Source of the DNA: Calendula officinalis
Lineage: Eukaryota; Streptophyta; Magnoliopsida; Asterales; Asteraceae
Direction of reading: 5' to 3'
Assembly (NCBI GenBank): GCA_963853835.1
Contig: OY970824.1
Location: 749,001-813,000 of the forward strand
Length of the DNA: 64,000 nucleotides
Part shown: in pieces, positions 10,885 through 22,059 of the stretch
Position numbering within the stretch: position 1 is the first letter of the stretch
How the letters are laid out: each line of letters begins with the position of its first letter
Notes under the pieces: generated by a model
What the model was told of the DNA's origin: nothing
The model's database searches: none
What the model saw: only the letters and a program-made list of their open reading frames with translations
Position numbers and translations under genes: made by a program

Positions 10885-11296
10885 TAGGGCTGTCAAAACC
10901 TAACACGACACGACAAAAATACACGAAACGAAACGAAATTGGGACGAAACTGAAATTTGAATTCGTGTTCGTGTCGTGTTCGTGTTGTGTAAAACAAACA
11001 CGAAGTCGTGTCGTGCCGTGTTCGTGTTAAGAGATTAACACGAAATTGACACGATAGTTATGATTTTGTCGTGTTTGTCGTGTTTATCGTGTTTTTAGCA
11101 TGTAATAAGTAAGGAATTTGTTATTTATTTTGTGTTGTCGTGTTTATCGTGTTATCGTTTTTCTAATCGTGTCGTGTTCGTGTTAGCAAAATAAAACACG
11201 ACTTCGTGTCGTGTCGTTTTCGTGTTGAACGTTTTCGTGTCGTGTCGTGTCGTGTTATCCAGAAACACGAAACGATAGCACGATTTGACAGCCCTA
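10885..11296. mobile_element. hAT-type MITE rich in CGTGTCGTG
   Basis: The perfect terminal inverted repeat TAGGGCTGTCAAA / TTTGACAGCCCTA is flanked by the exact 8-bp TSD GCTATCGA (10877-10884 and 11297-11304). The interior is built of ACACGA/TCGTGT words. Non-coding, 412 bp. A decayed relative is at 41788-42197. Confidence 0.92.
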
Positions 11297-11304
11297 GCTA
11301 TCGA

Positions 11305-11942
11305 TGGGCGTTGATTTACCGAAACTGTTAGTACACCTCCGTCGGTGCATTGAACCGGATTGGCAATGATAAGAGCGAAGGAGGGGGGCCCACTAGTAAA
11401 AATCATTTTTATTTATTTTTTCAAACAATATTATTACTAGTTTTTTATATTTTTTTAATTTTTTCTCAACTTTTCAAACTTTCATCCCTACAATATTAGT
11501 ACTTTCTTTTATCATATTAAGTAAAACATTTTGCAAGTTGGGAAAATACAAAATAGTAATGGTATATAGACCTATCATTTAGACATGCTCATATGCCTAA
11601 TCATTATGAAGACACGTGTCAAAATTAATGGATAATATTAGGAGAGAGAATTAGTGGAATACACATGTTATCCTATCAAGTGAGTATACCTATGAATAAG
11701 TCTAAATGGTAGGACTAAATATCATTTCTCATACAAAATACTACGTAAATGATACATTATGATATTTACCTCATTTAGTAATTTTTAGCATGTGAAATGA
11801 TTTTTTTTACCCTTATTTTCTCTTTCTTAAATATAATTAAACATGACTTAAATAAAATGAATGATCACACCACTTATATGTATCACTTAATATGATCACT
11901 TAATATGATACAAATGAAGTATTATATAATTATATAGCATGT
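11305..11942. other. Intergenic DNA with one unclassified MITE-like copy
   Basis: About 11553-11730 is a copy of the family at 727-882 and 39233-39367 (TAATGGTATA ... AATATCATTTCTC, with ACACGTGTCAAAATTAATGG inside). Otherwise AT-rich with no gene. Confidence 0.4.
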
Positions 11943-13189
11943 TAAAATGTAACGACCCGAAATTTTGAATCAAACAAATTATGGGAAAAATATGATAAAT
12001 AAGGATAAATCGTTTAAAAGATGTGGAATTTGGTTTCGTGTCATTTGGACACCGTTTGATATGGTTAAGGACGAAACCGGGTCGAATTAGACAACAAAAA
12101 TCACAGCCTTAGCTGCCAGGCAGAGTTTGCGGCGCGAACTCTAGTTCGCGTTCGCGAACTCTAGTTCGCGTTCGCGAACAATGAACAGAGACTTTGGTAA
12201 TCAGACGCGAGGAGTTCCCGACTGTAACGACCCAAATTTTGTAAATAAATAAATTGTACAAAAATATGATAAATAAGGATAAATCATTTAAAAGACGTAG
12301 GAATTGGTTTCGTGTCATTTGGACACCGTTTGATATGGTTAAGGTCGAAACCGGGATAAATTGGACAACAAAAAGTTGCAGCCTAGCTGCCTGGAGGAGT
12401 TCGCGGCGCGAACTAGGAGTTCGCGATGGCGAGTATGGAACAGTGAGTTCAAGGTTTTGAGGCATGGAGTTCGCGGCTTGTTCCCGATCGCGAGGAGTTC
12501 ACGACGGGGGAAGTTCGCGGCGCGAACTCAGGTTCGCGAACGCGAACTGTGCAGCTGCTATAAAAACGAGTTTGGGGCTAGGGTTTTGACACCTACACCC
12601 CCTATACCCTACCAGCCATTTTTTTAGAAGAGTGCACGGTTTTGCTGATTCTTGAGCTCAAATCTTCACATTCTTTGGAGATTGTTGATCTAAGGTAAGA
12701 ATCCTTGTTAGTTTATGCATCTCCTTGATATTTCAAGCTTTTCTTGGGCATTAATGGTGGTTTTGGGAACCAACCATGTCATCTTGGGGAAGATGACCAA
12801 ATATGAGTGTAAATCACTCCTTGTATGCTTGTGATCAATGTGTACAAGCTAGATTTGGGATTTATGGATAGAAATCTTGAACTAGGGTTTGAGATTTCAC
12901 CAAGTTGTATGAACTTGGTGATTTGGGATATTATTATGAATTAATTAGTGCTAGTGATGGATAATAACTAGTATTTGTGATGATATTGATATTAGGTCAA
13001 GAAGACCTTGTGATTGGGATTACTTCTTTGACTAAGAGTAAGGATTTGTGTTGATTAACACAAGTGTTGGATAGCTTTGCTAAGGTGAGTACATGTGATC
13101 TTTCTGAGTACATAGTAAACCATGATTCATAGTTTGAATTGATTTCTTAGAGTCTTTATTAGATAATTGTTTTTAATAAAGAAAATATT

Positions 13190-13265
13190 GAATCGAATTG
13201 AATTGAATTGAGTTGACTTGAATTGAGTTGACTTGAATTGACTAGACTTGAATTGACTTGAATTG
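13190..13265 (+). repeat. TTGAATTGAC-type minisatellite in the LTR
   Basis: About seven imperfect 10-bp units (TTGAATTGAG/TTGACTTGAA) in tandem inside the nested solo LTR. Confidence 0.8.
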
Positions 13266-13361
13266 TTCATTATGTGTTTAGTTACCACTAGTAGACATAA
13301 GTTGTGATATGGGGCTTTGACCCAAGTTGATGATTTGTTATGTGGTAGCTAATCAATTGGA

Positions 13362-13560
13362 TCCTAGATAACCCACACAAGTTGGGGGAGTTAGTGGCTA
13401 CTACTTGGGACGGTACCACCCTGCGCAAGGGTAGTATGTCGAGAAATAGATAACCCGCAAAGCGGGGGAGTTTGAGATAACCCGGAAATCGGGGGAGCAA
13501 ATAGATAACCCAGAAACGGGGGAGTTTACCTAGATAACCCGTATCGGGGGAGTTTGTTTC
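13362..13560 (+). repeat. Degenerate GATAACCCG...GGGGGAG repeat in the LTR
   Basis: GATAACCC followed within 15-25 bp by CGGGGGAG or its variants occurs five times. Similar ACCCGGAAACGGGG units occur in the outer LTR at 15175-15370. Each unit can form a small CCCG/CGGG stem. Confidence 0.7.
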
Positions 13561-16554
13561 GGGGAGGCCCGTTACGTATGTGTTGGGCTTATGGCAAGCC
13601 TTAGAGTATGATTGACTATGTGCAATGTGATAATTTTTTAATTATTATTTTATTGCGAATATTTTCTAACCGGGTCTAAAACCCATGTTTCTCACGAGAC
13701 AATTTTGTCTCACGTACTACATTTCTTTTGACTATGTACTCAGGTTCGGGAGCTAAGGATTAGGCGGCCCGTAGTTAGCATTGGATGGGATCAGCTCGGT
13801 GTACTTATTTAATTCCCTAGACTTTGGTTTTGATATGATTGTAACACCGATTTTTGATACTTGTAATCCTTCCAAATGTTTTTATCAAACTATGCTTTCG
13901 GATTTTATGGATTTTAGATGATTGAACTTATTTACTTAAAAGTTTAAATTGTTTTGAAAAATTGGTGTGTTACACCGACCAAGTTCCCGATCGCGAGAAA
14001 GGCGTGCCCGAGCTAGTTCGTGGCGCGAACTCTCCGGCTGCAGTATAAAAACGTGATTTCAGCCACTTCTCTCATCTCAAAACCCTAAAATCTTCTCTCA
14101 AGTGTGTGTGTGTACGATTTTGAGTGTAAGGAAGCCATTGGAACCGATTTTCACACTCAATCTTGAAGATTCTTGCTCTATTGTTGAAGTATGAGATAAA
14201 TCTCTACTCCTATTTGTTATAGATGGTGTTTTTGGGGAAAGATTGGTGTTGTATGCAAACCCTAGTTGGAGGGTTTGTAATGGGTGATGAAATGGATGTA
14301 TATAACTCAGATCTATGGCATTTTAATAAGGAAAAACATGTTCATAACATGGATTTATGGGGATCTCAAGATCTATGAAAACCTAGGGTTTTATGGGTTG
14401 TCAAATTGGGGAAAAGTGATACTAGTTGTAAACTAGTGGTAGAATATGTAGTCAATGGTGATGTTTGATGTTAAACCTTGTGTGGTTTCGTGATTAGGGC
14501 ATTTGTTGGAAGACTTGGAGTTCACAAGTCTTGGGAAGTGAAGATTTGATTCAAGAAGCTCAAGAGGATTAAGCTTGGCTAAGGTGAGTACATGAGACTT
14601 TTACTGGGTACATAGCAAATGATTTGAAAACTATAATGTTTTACGAGTCTTTATTATTAATATTTTTAATAAAGATATGCTTGAAATGATGAGAAAAAGT
14701 AAATAATAGACTATTTAAATGTGTCTAGATGATTAATGATTTGAAAGAGATTATGTGAATGAAAAGTGATTAATTACTCTTTATAAATATGATATATGAC
14801 TAAAAGTAATGACTAAGAAAGTATGGTATTTGGTTTATTAATAATATGTATTAATAAAGCTAATGACAATGAATTCTAAGTATCAAGTATTAATTACCGC
14901 ATTATGCTAATATAAGTAGAGATTGATCTACTAAAAGAATAAGTATAAAGTGACTAGTAAGAGATGAGTGTTCTAGTTAAAGTAAAATTAAAGTAATATG
15001 ATTTCTGATAAATAATAAATATAGTTTATTTATTAAAGGACTTGTTAAAGTCAATAATGAGAATGATTAAGTAATGAGAATGATGTGATAATTAGAATAG
15101 ATGTATTCTAATTAAAGATTGAATTTGATGAATGGAGCTGAGGCTCATATGTGATGAATAAGATATCCGGAATAAGACCGCCCAGAAATGGGGGAGCATG
15201 AGACGTCTACTTGGGGTGGTACCTCCCTGCGCAAAGAGTAGAATGTCACAGTTACGACACCCAGTGTTGGGTGAGCATGACGACCCGGAAACGGGGAGAG
15301 GTTATGAATCTCGGTAAGATGGGGGTTCCCAATTACCTTGATAGTTTACCTATGACGTCCCATATCGGGAGAGTTGGCTTCGGAGAGGTCCGTTGCATAT
15401 GTGATAAAGAAAAATGTGAGCTTGGAGATAGCTTACAAGTATGTGATTAAATGTTGGATAAGCTTATGGCAAGCTTATTAGTTTGTACAATTAAATGAGT
15501 TTATAAAGTTGATAAAAGATAAGTACTTATATTGTTATAAATATTATTTATAAACCTTTTGAGAATGGGTCGAAAACCCATGTATCTCGCGAGACTATTT
15601 TGTCTCACGTACTACTTTGTTTATGGCTATGTACTCAGGTTCAGGATCGTTGGATTAGAAGGTCCCGTTAGAAGTGGCCTAGTGTTGATCAGCTCGGGAG
15701 CTCGTAGGTAGATCTCGTTTATCCTATGGTTATGATATCGTCTTGTAACACCGGTTTTAATACTCTGATAAACTTTTAAATGGTTTTTGTTAAACCGTAT
15801 TTTGGGATATTGAACTTTGTAATATTTTTATTTAAAAATATGATTTAAACGATGTTTTAAAAATTGAGGTGTTACATAAAATATATGGATCCAATGTCAA
15901 TTTTATAATTAATTTTATAGTAAAGGTATATAGTAATTAGAGTATATTACACGAATGATCCCTGTGGTTTGCTAAAAGTTTTGGATTTGGTCCTTAAGTT
16001 TCAGAAATTACACCAATGATCACTGTGGTTTGAAAGTTGTTATGCTTTTGGTCCCTAATACTAACGGACGTTAGAATTAGCTGTTAAACTTTTCAAAATG
16101 ACTAAAATTGCCCTTACCCATTAAACCCCCATCTATAAAAACCAAATCCTCTACCTTTTTAACTCAATAACCACTGCAACAACTTTCAATTTCCATCCTC
16201 CACCGTCACTTGATTTGGATATTAAGCTGAAAGAATCTCACCGGAGAGTTGCTTTTGGGTCTTTTTGGTTTGCCCAGGTTGCAACTTACACAGAGATTAG
16301 GTATAACACCAAATTGAACATCTAGATTTCATACAATTTATACAGAGGGATTTAAAAAAAATTTGATTCACGAAGTAGAAGGATTCTCAAATTACCTTTA
16401 CTGTGATATTAACAAAACTCCTATATGGTGATTTTATGAATGCAATCTACACAATCAAAAAACAAACAGAATTCGTACATGTTTGTGGGTGCGATTAAGG
16501 TTTCCTTTTAGAATCTTGCAATTCAAAGATTTATGATGTCTGGTTCAAGTTCTG

Positions 16555-16839
16555 CTTAGTGGAAGTCCACCGGCTCCGGCATTGTACCGGACAAGTTTCC
16601 GGCAGGCCTCCGGGTTTATCACGATCGGATCCAAGCCCTAGCCGAAGGTAAATCATGGCGGGATCCACCGGTTGTGAAGGAGAGTCCGATCAAAGGTGGT
16701 AGTAATAAGAAAGCGCCGATGCCGGGCGGTGGCGGCGGTAGGGTTAGTATATCAGAAATAGAGGGTGGGATGATAATTGGGGGGGATAGTTTTGATGATG
16801 ACGGTTTCAGATCTAATGATAATATGAGGAGGAATGCTA
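16555..16839 (+). pseudogene. Captured host-gene fragment inside the MULE
   Basis: From the TAG at 16558-16560 one frame stays open through GC-rich, exon-like sequence into the GGT array. It includes GIVPDKFPAGLRVYHDRIQ, ALAEGKSWRDPPVVKESP, a PMPGGGGGR patch and an acidic GDSFDDDGF segment. I recognise plant-protein character but cannot name the family. No promoter or start codon of its own is evident, so it is treated as a transduplicated exon rather than a gene. Confidence 0.55.
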
Positions 16840-19599
16840 GGTGGTGGTGGTGGTGGTGGTGGTGGTGGTGGTGGTGGTGGTGGTGGTGGTGGTGGTGGTG
16901 GTGGTGGTGGTGGTGGTGGTGGTGGTGGTGGTGGTGGTGGTGGTGGTGGTGGTGGTGGTGGTGGTGGTGGTGGTGGTGGTGGTGGTGGTGGTGGTGGTGG
17001 TGGTGGTGGTGGTGGTGGTGGTGGTGGTGGTGGTGGTGGTGGTGGTGGTGGTGGTGGTGGTGGTGGTGGTGGTGGTGGTGGTGGTGGTGGTGGTGGTGGT
17101 GGTGGTGGTGGTGGTGGTGGTGGTGGTGGTGGTGGTGGTGGTGGTGGTGGTGGTGGTGGTGGTGGTGGTGGTGGTGGTGGTGGTGGTGGTGGTGGTGGTG
17201 GTGGTGGTGGTGGTGGTGGTGGTGGTGGTGGTGGTGGTGGTGGTGGTGGTGGTGGTGGTGGTGGTGGTGGTGGTGGTGGTGGTGGTGGTGGTGGTGGTGG
17301 TGGTGGTGGTGGTGGTGGTGGTGGTGGTGGTGGTGGTGGTGGTGGTGGTGGTGGTGGTGGTGGTGGTGGTGGTGGTGGTGGTGGTGGTGGTGGTGGTGGT
17401 GGTGGTGGTGGTGGTGGTGGTGGTGGTGGTGGTGGTGGTGGTGGTGGTGGTGGTGGTGGTGGTGGTGGTGGTGGTGGTGGTGGTGGTGGTGGTGGTGGTG
17501 GTGGTGGTGGTGGTGGTGGTGGTGGTGGTGGTGGTGGTGGTGGTGGTGGTGGTGGTGGTGGTGGTGGTGGTGGTGGTGGTGGTGGTGGTGGTGGTGGTGG
17601 TGGTGGTGGTGGTGGTGGTGGTGGTGGTGGTGGTGGTGGTGGTGGTGGTGGTGGTGGTGGTGGTGGTGGTGGTGGTGGTGGTGGTGGTGGTGGTGGTGGT
17701 GGTGGTGGTGGTGGTGGTGGTGGTGGTGGTGGTGGTGGTGGTGGTGGTGGTGGTGGTGGTGGTGGTGGTGGTGGTGGTGGTGGTGGTGGTGGTGGTGGTG
17801 GTGGTGGTGGTGGTGGTGGTGGTGGTGGTGGTGGTGGTGGTGGTGGTGGTGGTGGTGGTGGTGGTGGTGGTGGTGGTGGTGGTGGTGGTGGTGGTGGTGG
17901 TGGTGGTGGTGGTGGTGGTGGTGGTGGTGGTGGTGGTGGTGGTGGTGGTGGTGGTGGTGGTGGTGGTGGTGGTGGTGGTGGTGGTGGTGGTGGTGGTGGT
18001 GGTGGTGGTGGTGGTGGTGGTGGTGGTGGTGGTGGTGGTGGTGGTGGTGGTGGTGGTGGTGGTGGTGGTGGTGGTGGTGGTGGTGGTGGTGGTGGTGGTG
18101 GTGGTGGTGGTGGTGGTGGTGGTGGTGGTGGTGGTGGTGGTGGTGGTGGTGGTGGTGGTGGTGGTGGTGGTGGTGGTGGTGGTGGTGGTGGTGGTGGTGG
18201 TGGTGGTGGTGGTGGTGGTGGTGGTGGTGGTGGTGGTGGTGGTGGTGGTGGTGGTGGTGGTGGTGGTGGTGGTGGTGGTGGTGGTGGTGGTGGTGGTGGT
18301 GGTGGTGGTGGTGGTGGTGGTGGTGGTGGTGGTGGTGGTGGTGGTGGTGGTGGTGGTGGTGGTGGTGGTGGTGGTGGTGGTGGTGGTGGTGGTGGTGGTG
18401 GTGGTGGTGGTGGTGGTGGTGGTGGTGGTGGTGGTGGTGGTGGTGGTGGTGGTGGTGGTGGTGGTGGTGGTGGTGGTGGTGGTGGTGGTGGTGGTGGTGG
18501 TGGTGGTGGTGGTGGTGGTGGTGGTGGTGGTGGTGGTGGTGGTGGTGGTGGTGGTGGTGGTGGTGGTGGTGGTGGTGGTGGTGGTGGTGGTGGTGGTGGT
18601 GGTGGTGGTGGTGGTGGTGGTGGTGGTGGTGGTGGTGGTGGTGGTGGTGGTGGTGGTGGTGGTGGTGGTGGTGGTGGTGGTGGTGGTGGTGGTGGTGGTG
18701 GTGGTGGTGGTGGTGGTGGTGGTGGTGGTGGTGGTGGTGGTGGTGGTGGTGGTGGTGGTGGTGGTGGTGGTGGTGGTGGTGGTGGTGGTGGTGGTGGTGG
18801 TGGTGGTGGTGGTGGTGGTGGTGGTGGTGGTGGTGGTGGTGGTGGTGGTGGTGGTGGTGGTGGTGGTGGTGGTGGTGGTGGTGGTGGTGGTGGTGGTGGT
18901 GGTGGTGGTGGTGGTGGTGGTGGTGGTGGTGGTGGTGGTGGTGGTGGTGGTGGTGGTGGTGGTGGTGGTGGTGGTGGTGGTGGTGGTGGTGGTGGTGGTG
19001 GTGGTGGTGGTGGTGGTGGTGGTGGTGGTGGTGGTGGTGGTGGTGGTGGTGGTGGTGGTGGTGGTGGTGGTGGTGGTGGTGGTGGTGGTGGTGGTGGTGG
19101 TGGTGGTGGTGGTGGTGGTGGTGGTGGTGGTGGTGGTGGTGGTGGTGGTGGTGGTGGTGGTGGTGGTGGTGGTGGTGGTGGTGGTGGTGGTGGTGGTGGT
19201 GGTGGTGGTGGTGGTGGTGGTGGTGGTGGTGGTGGTGGTGGTGGTGGTGGTGGTGGTGGTGGTGGTGGTGGTGGTGGTGGTGGTGGTGGTGGTGGTGGTG
19301 GTGGTGGTGGTGGTGGTGGTGGTGGTGGTGGTGGTGGTGGTGGTGGTGGTGGTGGTGGTGGTGGTGGTGGTGGTGGTGGTGGTGGTGGTGGTGGTGGTGG
19401 TGGTGGTGGTGGTGGTGGTGGTGGTGGTGGTGGTGGTGGTGGTGGTGGTGGTGGTGGTGGTGGTGGTGGTGGTGGTGGTGGTGGTGGTGGTGGTGGTGGT
19501 GGTGGTGGTGGTGGTGGTGGTGGTGGTGGTGGTGGTGGTGGTGGTGGTGGTGGTGGTGGTGGTGGTGGTGGTGGTGGTGGTGGTGGTGGTGGTGGTGGG
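16840..19599. repeat. Giant perfect (GGT)n microsatellite, about 920 units
   Basis: 2760 bp of uninterrupted GGT, with no variant base seen on any line. It produces artificial poly-Trp, poly-Gly, poly-Val and (minus strand) poly-His frames. It begins right where the captured exon reads into a short purine tract, so it probably grew from a Gly-coding GGT run. The G-tracts make it a potential quadruplex former on + and a C-rich strand on -. Confidence 0.97.
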
Positions 19600-21020
19600 A
19601 AAGAGATGATAATGCTAAATTTGTCATTTAAAAAAGGGTCATGCTAAAAACATCGAATACTGTATTTTTTTTACTGGGAATGATATCTCATAATGTCAGA
19701 CTTTATCGGGAAATGATCTCATATTTATTCCATATTACTTTATTTATATTAATAGTAACTTTTTCAAAAGCTTATTACTATTTAAATAAGTCTTTGGATG
19801 ACTTTTTATTATTGGAGTGAAAGGCTTTTTTAAAAGCTTTTTTCAATGACTTATTCTTTCATAACCTTTTAACTATCTTTCAATGTTTGATTTATTTAGT
19901 TCTCATATTTACTAATTTTACATTTTAAACCCTAGATAAATTTATATATGAATTCTTTATTATTTTTATAACTATAAATGATAATTTTGTCATATTTTAA
20001 TATTTTTTATAAAGAACAAGAATGATGATAAGTTTTATTATTTTGTGGTATATTAAGTATTATAAAATACTATAAAAATGGTCAAATTATATATGAGGGG
20101 CATTTATAAAACATTTGAGATACATAAAGGTAAACTAGTAATATTAATTAGAAAAAGTTTTTTGAAAGGTTAACCATTGGAGATGCTTTTTTTAAATAGG
20201 TTTTTTATTAGTAGATAGTTGATGTGGCAAAACTAATAAGTGTTTGTGAGGTTAACCATTGTAGATGCTCTTAGTTAACCCATCTTAAATTAACCCATTA
20301 ACTTCATTTTTAATTTATTTAAATACAAATAAATCCAAACCTCCATTAACATAAGGTTCAGTTTTACATCTCATATTAACTTTCATTAACCCCATGTTAA
20401 ACCCCCATTAACTCGATTTTTAAGCTCTTTAAATCTAGACAATCCAAACCTCCATTAACATCAAGTATTACTTCTAACCAAGAGATTCAGATAATTAAAG
20501 ACAAAAAAAAAACATAAGACAGATACAGAGAGAGATCGAACGAGAGATTCGGGAGAGAGAGAGAACAGAAAAAGAGACAGAGGGAGAGAGAGTCGGACGA
20601 CGAAAGAGATCAACCAGATCGAGAGCGGATCCGGCGTGGTGGACGGCATATCTTGGGTGGTCGACGGCAGCGCGACGAACGGCGGCACGACGGACGGCGG
20701 CGTGGCGGAGAGATCGAGAGCGAACGGATGAGATCGGTGATTTTCAGCGACGGTTAAGGGCGGAGTGGTGGCCAGCGGCGTGATGGAAGGCGGAGTGGTG
20801 GCTGTCGTTGGGTGGAAGTGGCTGGTGGCTGCAGAGCTTCTAGGATTTGAGTGGGAGTTTTATATTTGAGTGAATGTGAAGATTTTAGGGTAAAAGTATT
20901 TTAAATAGGGTTAATGTGTATAGGGTTGATGGGCTTGGGGTCAATGGGTTTGGGTCAATCATTACAATCATTTTTTAATAATTAGTTTTTAACTAAGGTG
21001 TGTATTTAGAATGACCCTAG
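19600..21020. other. Inner right part of the MULE, no gene
   Basis: AT-rich to 20280, then repeated AACCTCCATTAAC/CCCATTAAC words (20275-20470). Next come a GAGAGA purine tract (20520-20600) and a CGGCG-rich stretch (20620-20840) that could be a second captured GC-rich exon or 5'UTR. AGGTTAACCATTGNAGATGCT occurs twice near 20165 and 20250. No frame looks like a real protein. Confidence 0.45.
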
Positions 21021-21457
21021 AAAAATTTTAACAACAAATTTTAGCGGACATCTGCCTTAGGGACCAAATGCGTGACAATTTTCAAACCATTGGGACTATC
21101 CATGTAATTTCTGGAACTTAAGGACCATATCCAAAAAATTTAGCAAACCACAGGGACCATCCGTGTAATTTACTATAGTAATTACATAGCATGTAAATAT
21201 ATTGCAATATAAATCATTGTAAAACTTTTTTTAGCATATAGTCAATTCATAAAGTTCACAGTTCCTTAATTATACATGTTCTAGCTCGACCTACTAGTTT
21301 TTCCTTTGTACATCATCTTAATTATATACTTTTTCTCCTTTCCACGAATTCTTTATCATGCTTAATTTAAAACAAAAAAAACAAAAAAATGTTAAATAGT
21401 ACTATATAGGATATATATCATATATGCATGGCAGCCATCGGTCTTTGTACGTCGACT

Positions 21458-21811
21458 TCATTTACCATCATCAACTGCTCCAAATTCAACCGTATGTTGA
21501 GGATACGGTTGAGTACGAGAAGGCCGAATCACTGGCGGTGGTGGTGCAAGAGGAGCACCACCACTATGTCGACGACCAACATTCTTCTTAGAACCGACAC
21601 AAGGGTTACCACCATTACCAGTGTTACCACATCCATTTCCAGGCGGTTTAACGGGACCTTTTTGTAAAGATGTCATCAAAAGATTTCCCGTGTTCATCCA
21701 TGCCTCCTCAAATCCGCCACCTAGAAGCCGACAAGCTTCATTCGGTTTGAAACTCATGAAAAGCATGATAAACAACGCTATTATGGCCAAATTTCGGGCT
21801 TTTCGTCTCAT
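21458..21811 (-). CDS. Secreted Cys-containing peptide precursor, paralog 3
   Basis: A 117-aa precursor starting at the ATG at 21809-21811. The frame is open further upstream without an ATG, and this start matches the paralog leader (CATTTGAGTCGACACAAACAA before ATG). Signal peptide 1-26, ACRLL, a spacer, then NLLMTSLQKGPVKPPGNG (43-60). Only two Cys remain in the mature block (C61 and C71; GCGNTGNGGNPCVG) against four in paralogs 1 and 2. Basic GSKKNVGRR is followed by a Pro-rich tail and a C-terminal extension ending VDDGK that the others lack. The two-Cys form is the closer match to CTNIP/SCREW-type peptides, by inference. It lies on the opposite strand 11 kb from paralog 2, separated by transposons. 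Confidence 0.85.
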   Translation of the reverse strand: MRRKARNLAIIALFIMLFMSFKPNEACRLLGGGFEEAWMNTGNLLMTSLQKGPVKPPGNGCGNTGNGGNPCVGSKKNVGRRHSGGAPLAPPPPVIRPSRTQPYPQHTVEFGAVDDGK

Positions 21812-21944
21812 TTGTTTGTGTCGACTCAAATGTAAAGAATAAGAAAAATGAAGAAAGTAGGTTTTGATGTAGAGAGAAAATGGTATAAATGTAAAATTGG
21901 TACGGGTTGATGAATAATTTGGATGAAAGAGGGGTGGTTTATAA

Positions 21945-22050
21945 TTAATATATTTATAGGGTAAGTTTACACCGCATGGTTTGACTTTGACTTTGAATAA
22001 TTCTAGTCGTTAATTAGGATTTGGAAATTGAATAGGTCGTATATGGGTAG
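21945..22050 (-). promoter_or_regulatory. Conserved proximal promoter with tandem W-boxes, peptide gene 3
   Basis: On the minus strand: TACGACCTATTCAATTTCCAAA (22020-22041), TCAAAGTCAAAGTCAAACCATG (21975-21996) and TATAAATA (about 21951-21958). Two TTGACT W-box cores on + read as TTTGACTTTGACTTT. The layout matches genes 1 and 2. Confidence 0.75.
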
Positions 22051-22059
22051 TATAACTAT

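Larger units (their letters stand above)
12223..13974 (+). mobile_element. Nested solo LTR of the same family
   Basis: TGTAACGACCC at the left, GTGTGTTACA at the right, and the exact 5-bp TSD CCGAC (12218-12222 and 13975-13979). The first ~150 bp align with the outer LTR (GGTTTCGTGTCATTTGGACA). It is 1752 bp. The insertion is younger than the outer LTR. Confidence 0.9.
11948..15876 (+). mobile_element. Solo LTR (TGTAACGACCC...GTTACA), interrupted by a second solo LTR
   Basis: The left end TGTAACGACCC and right end GAGGTGTTACA are flanked by the exact 5-bp TSD TAAAA (11943-11947 and 15877-15881). Without the nested insertion the LTR is about 2.2 kb. No internal retrotransposon domain lies between the ends, so it is a solo LTR. 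The termini and length fit Ty3/gypsy chromoviral LTRs of plants, but I cannot prove the lineage without internal sequence. It includes repeated GTTCGCG/CGCGAAC words. Confidence 0.88.
15940..21175. mobile_element. Mutator-like element with gene capture (Pack-MULE type)
   Basis: The terminal inverted repeats of ~155 bp share AAATTACACG/ATATTACACG, TCCCTGTGGTTTGCT, GGTCCTTAAGTTTC and TTTGGTCCCTAA. An exact 9-bp TSD TAGTAATTA (15931-15939 and 21176-21184) marks Mutator-type transposition. No transposase is present. The interior holds a captured coding fragment, a 2.76-kb GGT array and a GA-rich/CGGCG-rich stretch that may be a second captured segment. Length is 5236 bp, of which more than half is the array. 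Confidence 0.9.

Noticed and set aside
13362..13560. CRISPR-like spaced repeats (ACCCG...GGGGAG)
   Set aside because: Plant nuclear LTR; units are irregular in length and lie inside a TSD-bounded solo LTR, so a degenerate minisatellite.
11948..15876. Possible full-length gypsy element
   Set aside because: No gag, RT or integrase frame between the ends, and the middle is a second LTR with its own TSD.
16619..19647. Very long reading frames of poly-His, poly-Trp, poly-Gly and poly-Val
   Set aside because: All are six-frame translations of the (GGT)n array. No start context or codon variation; not proteins.
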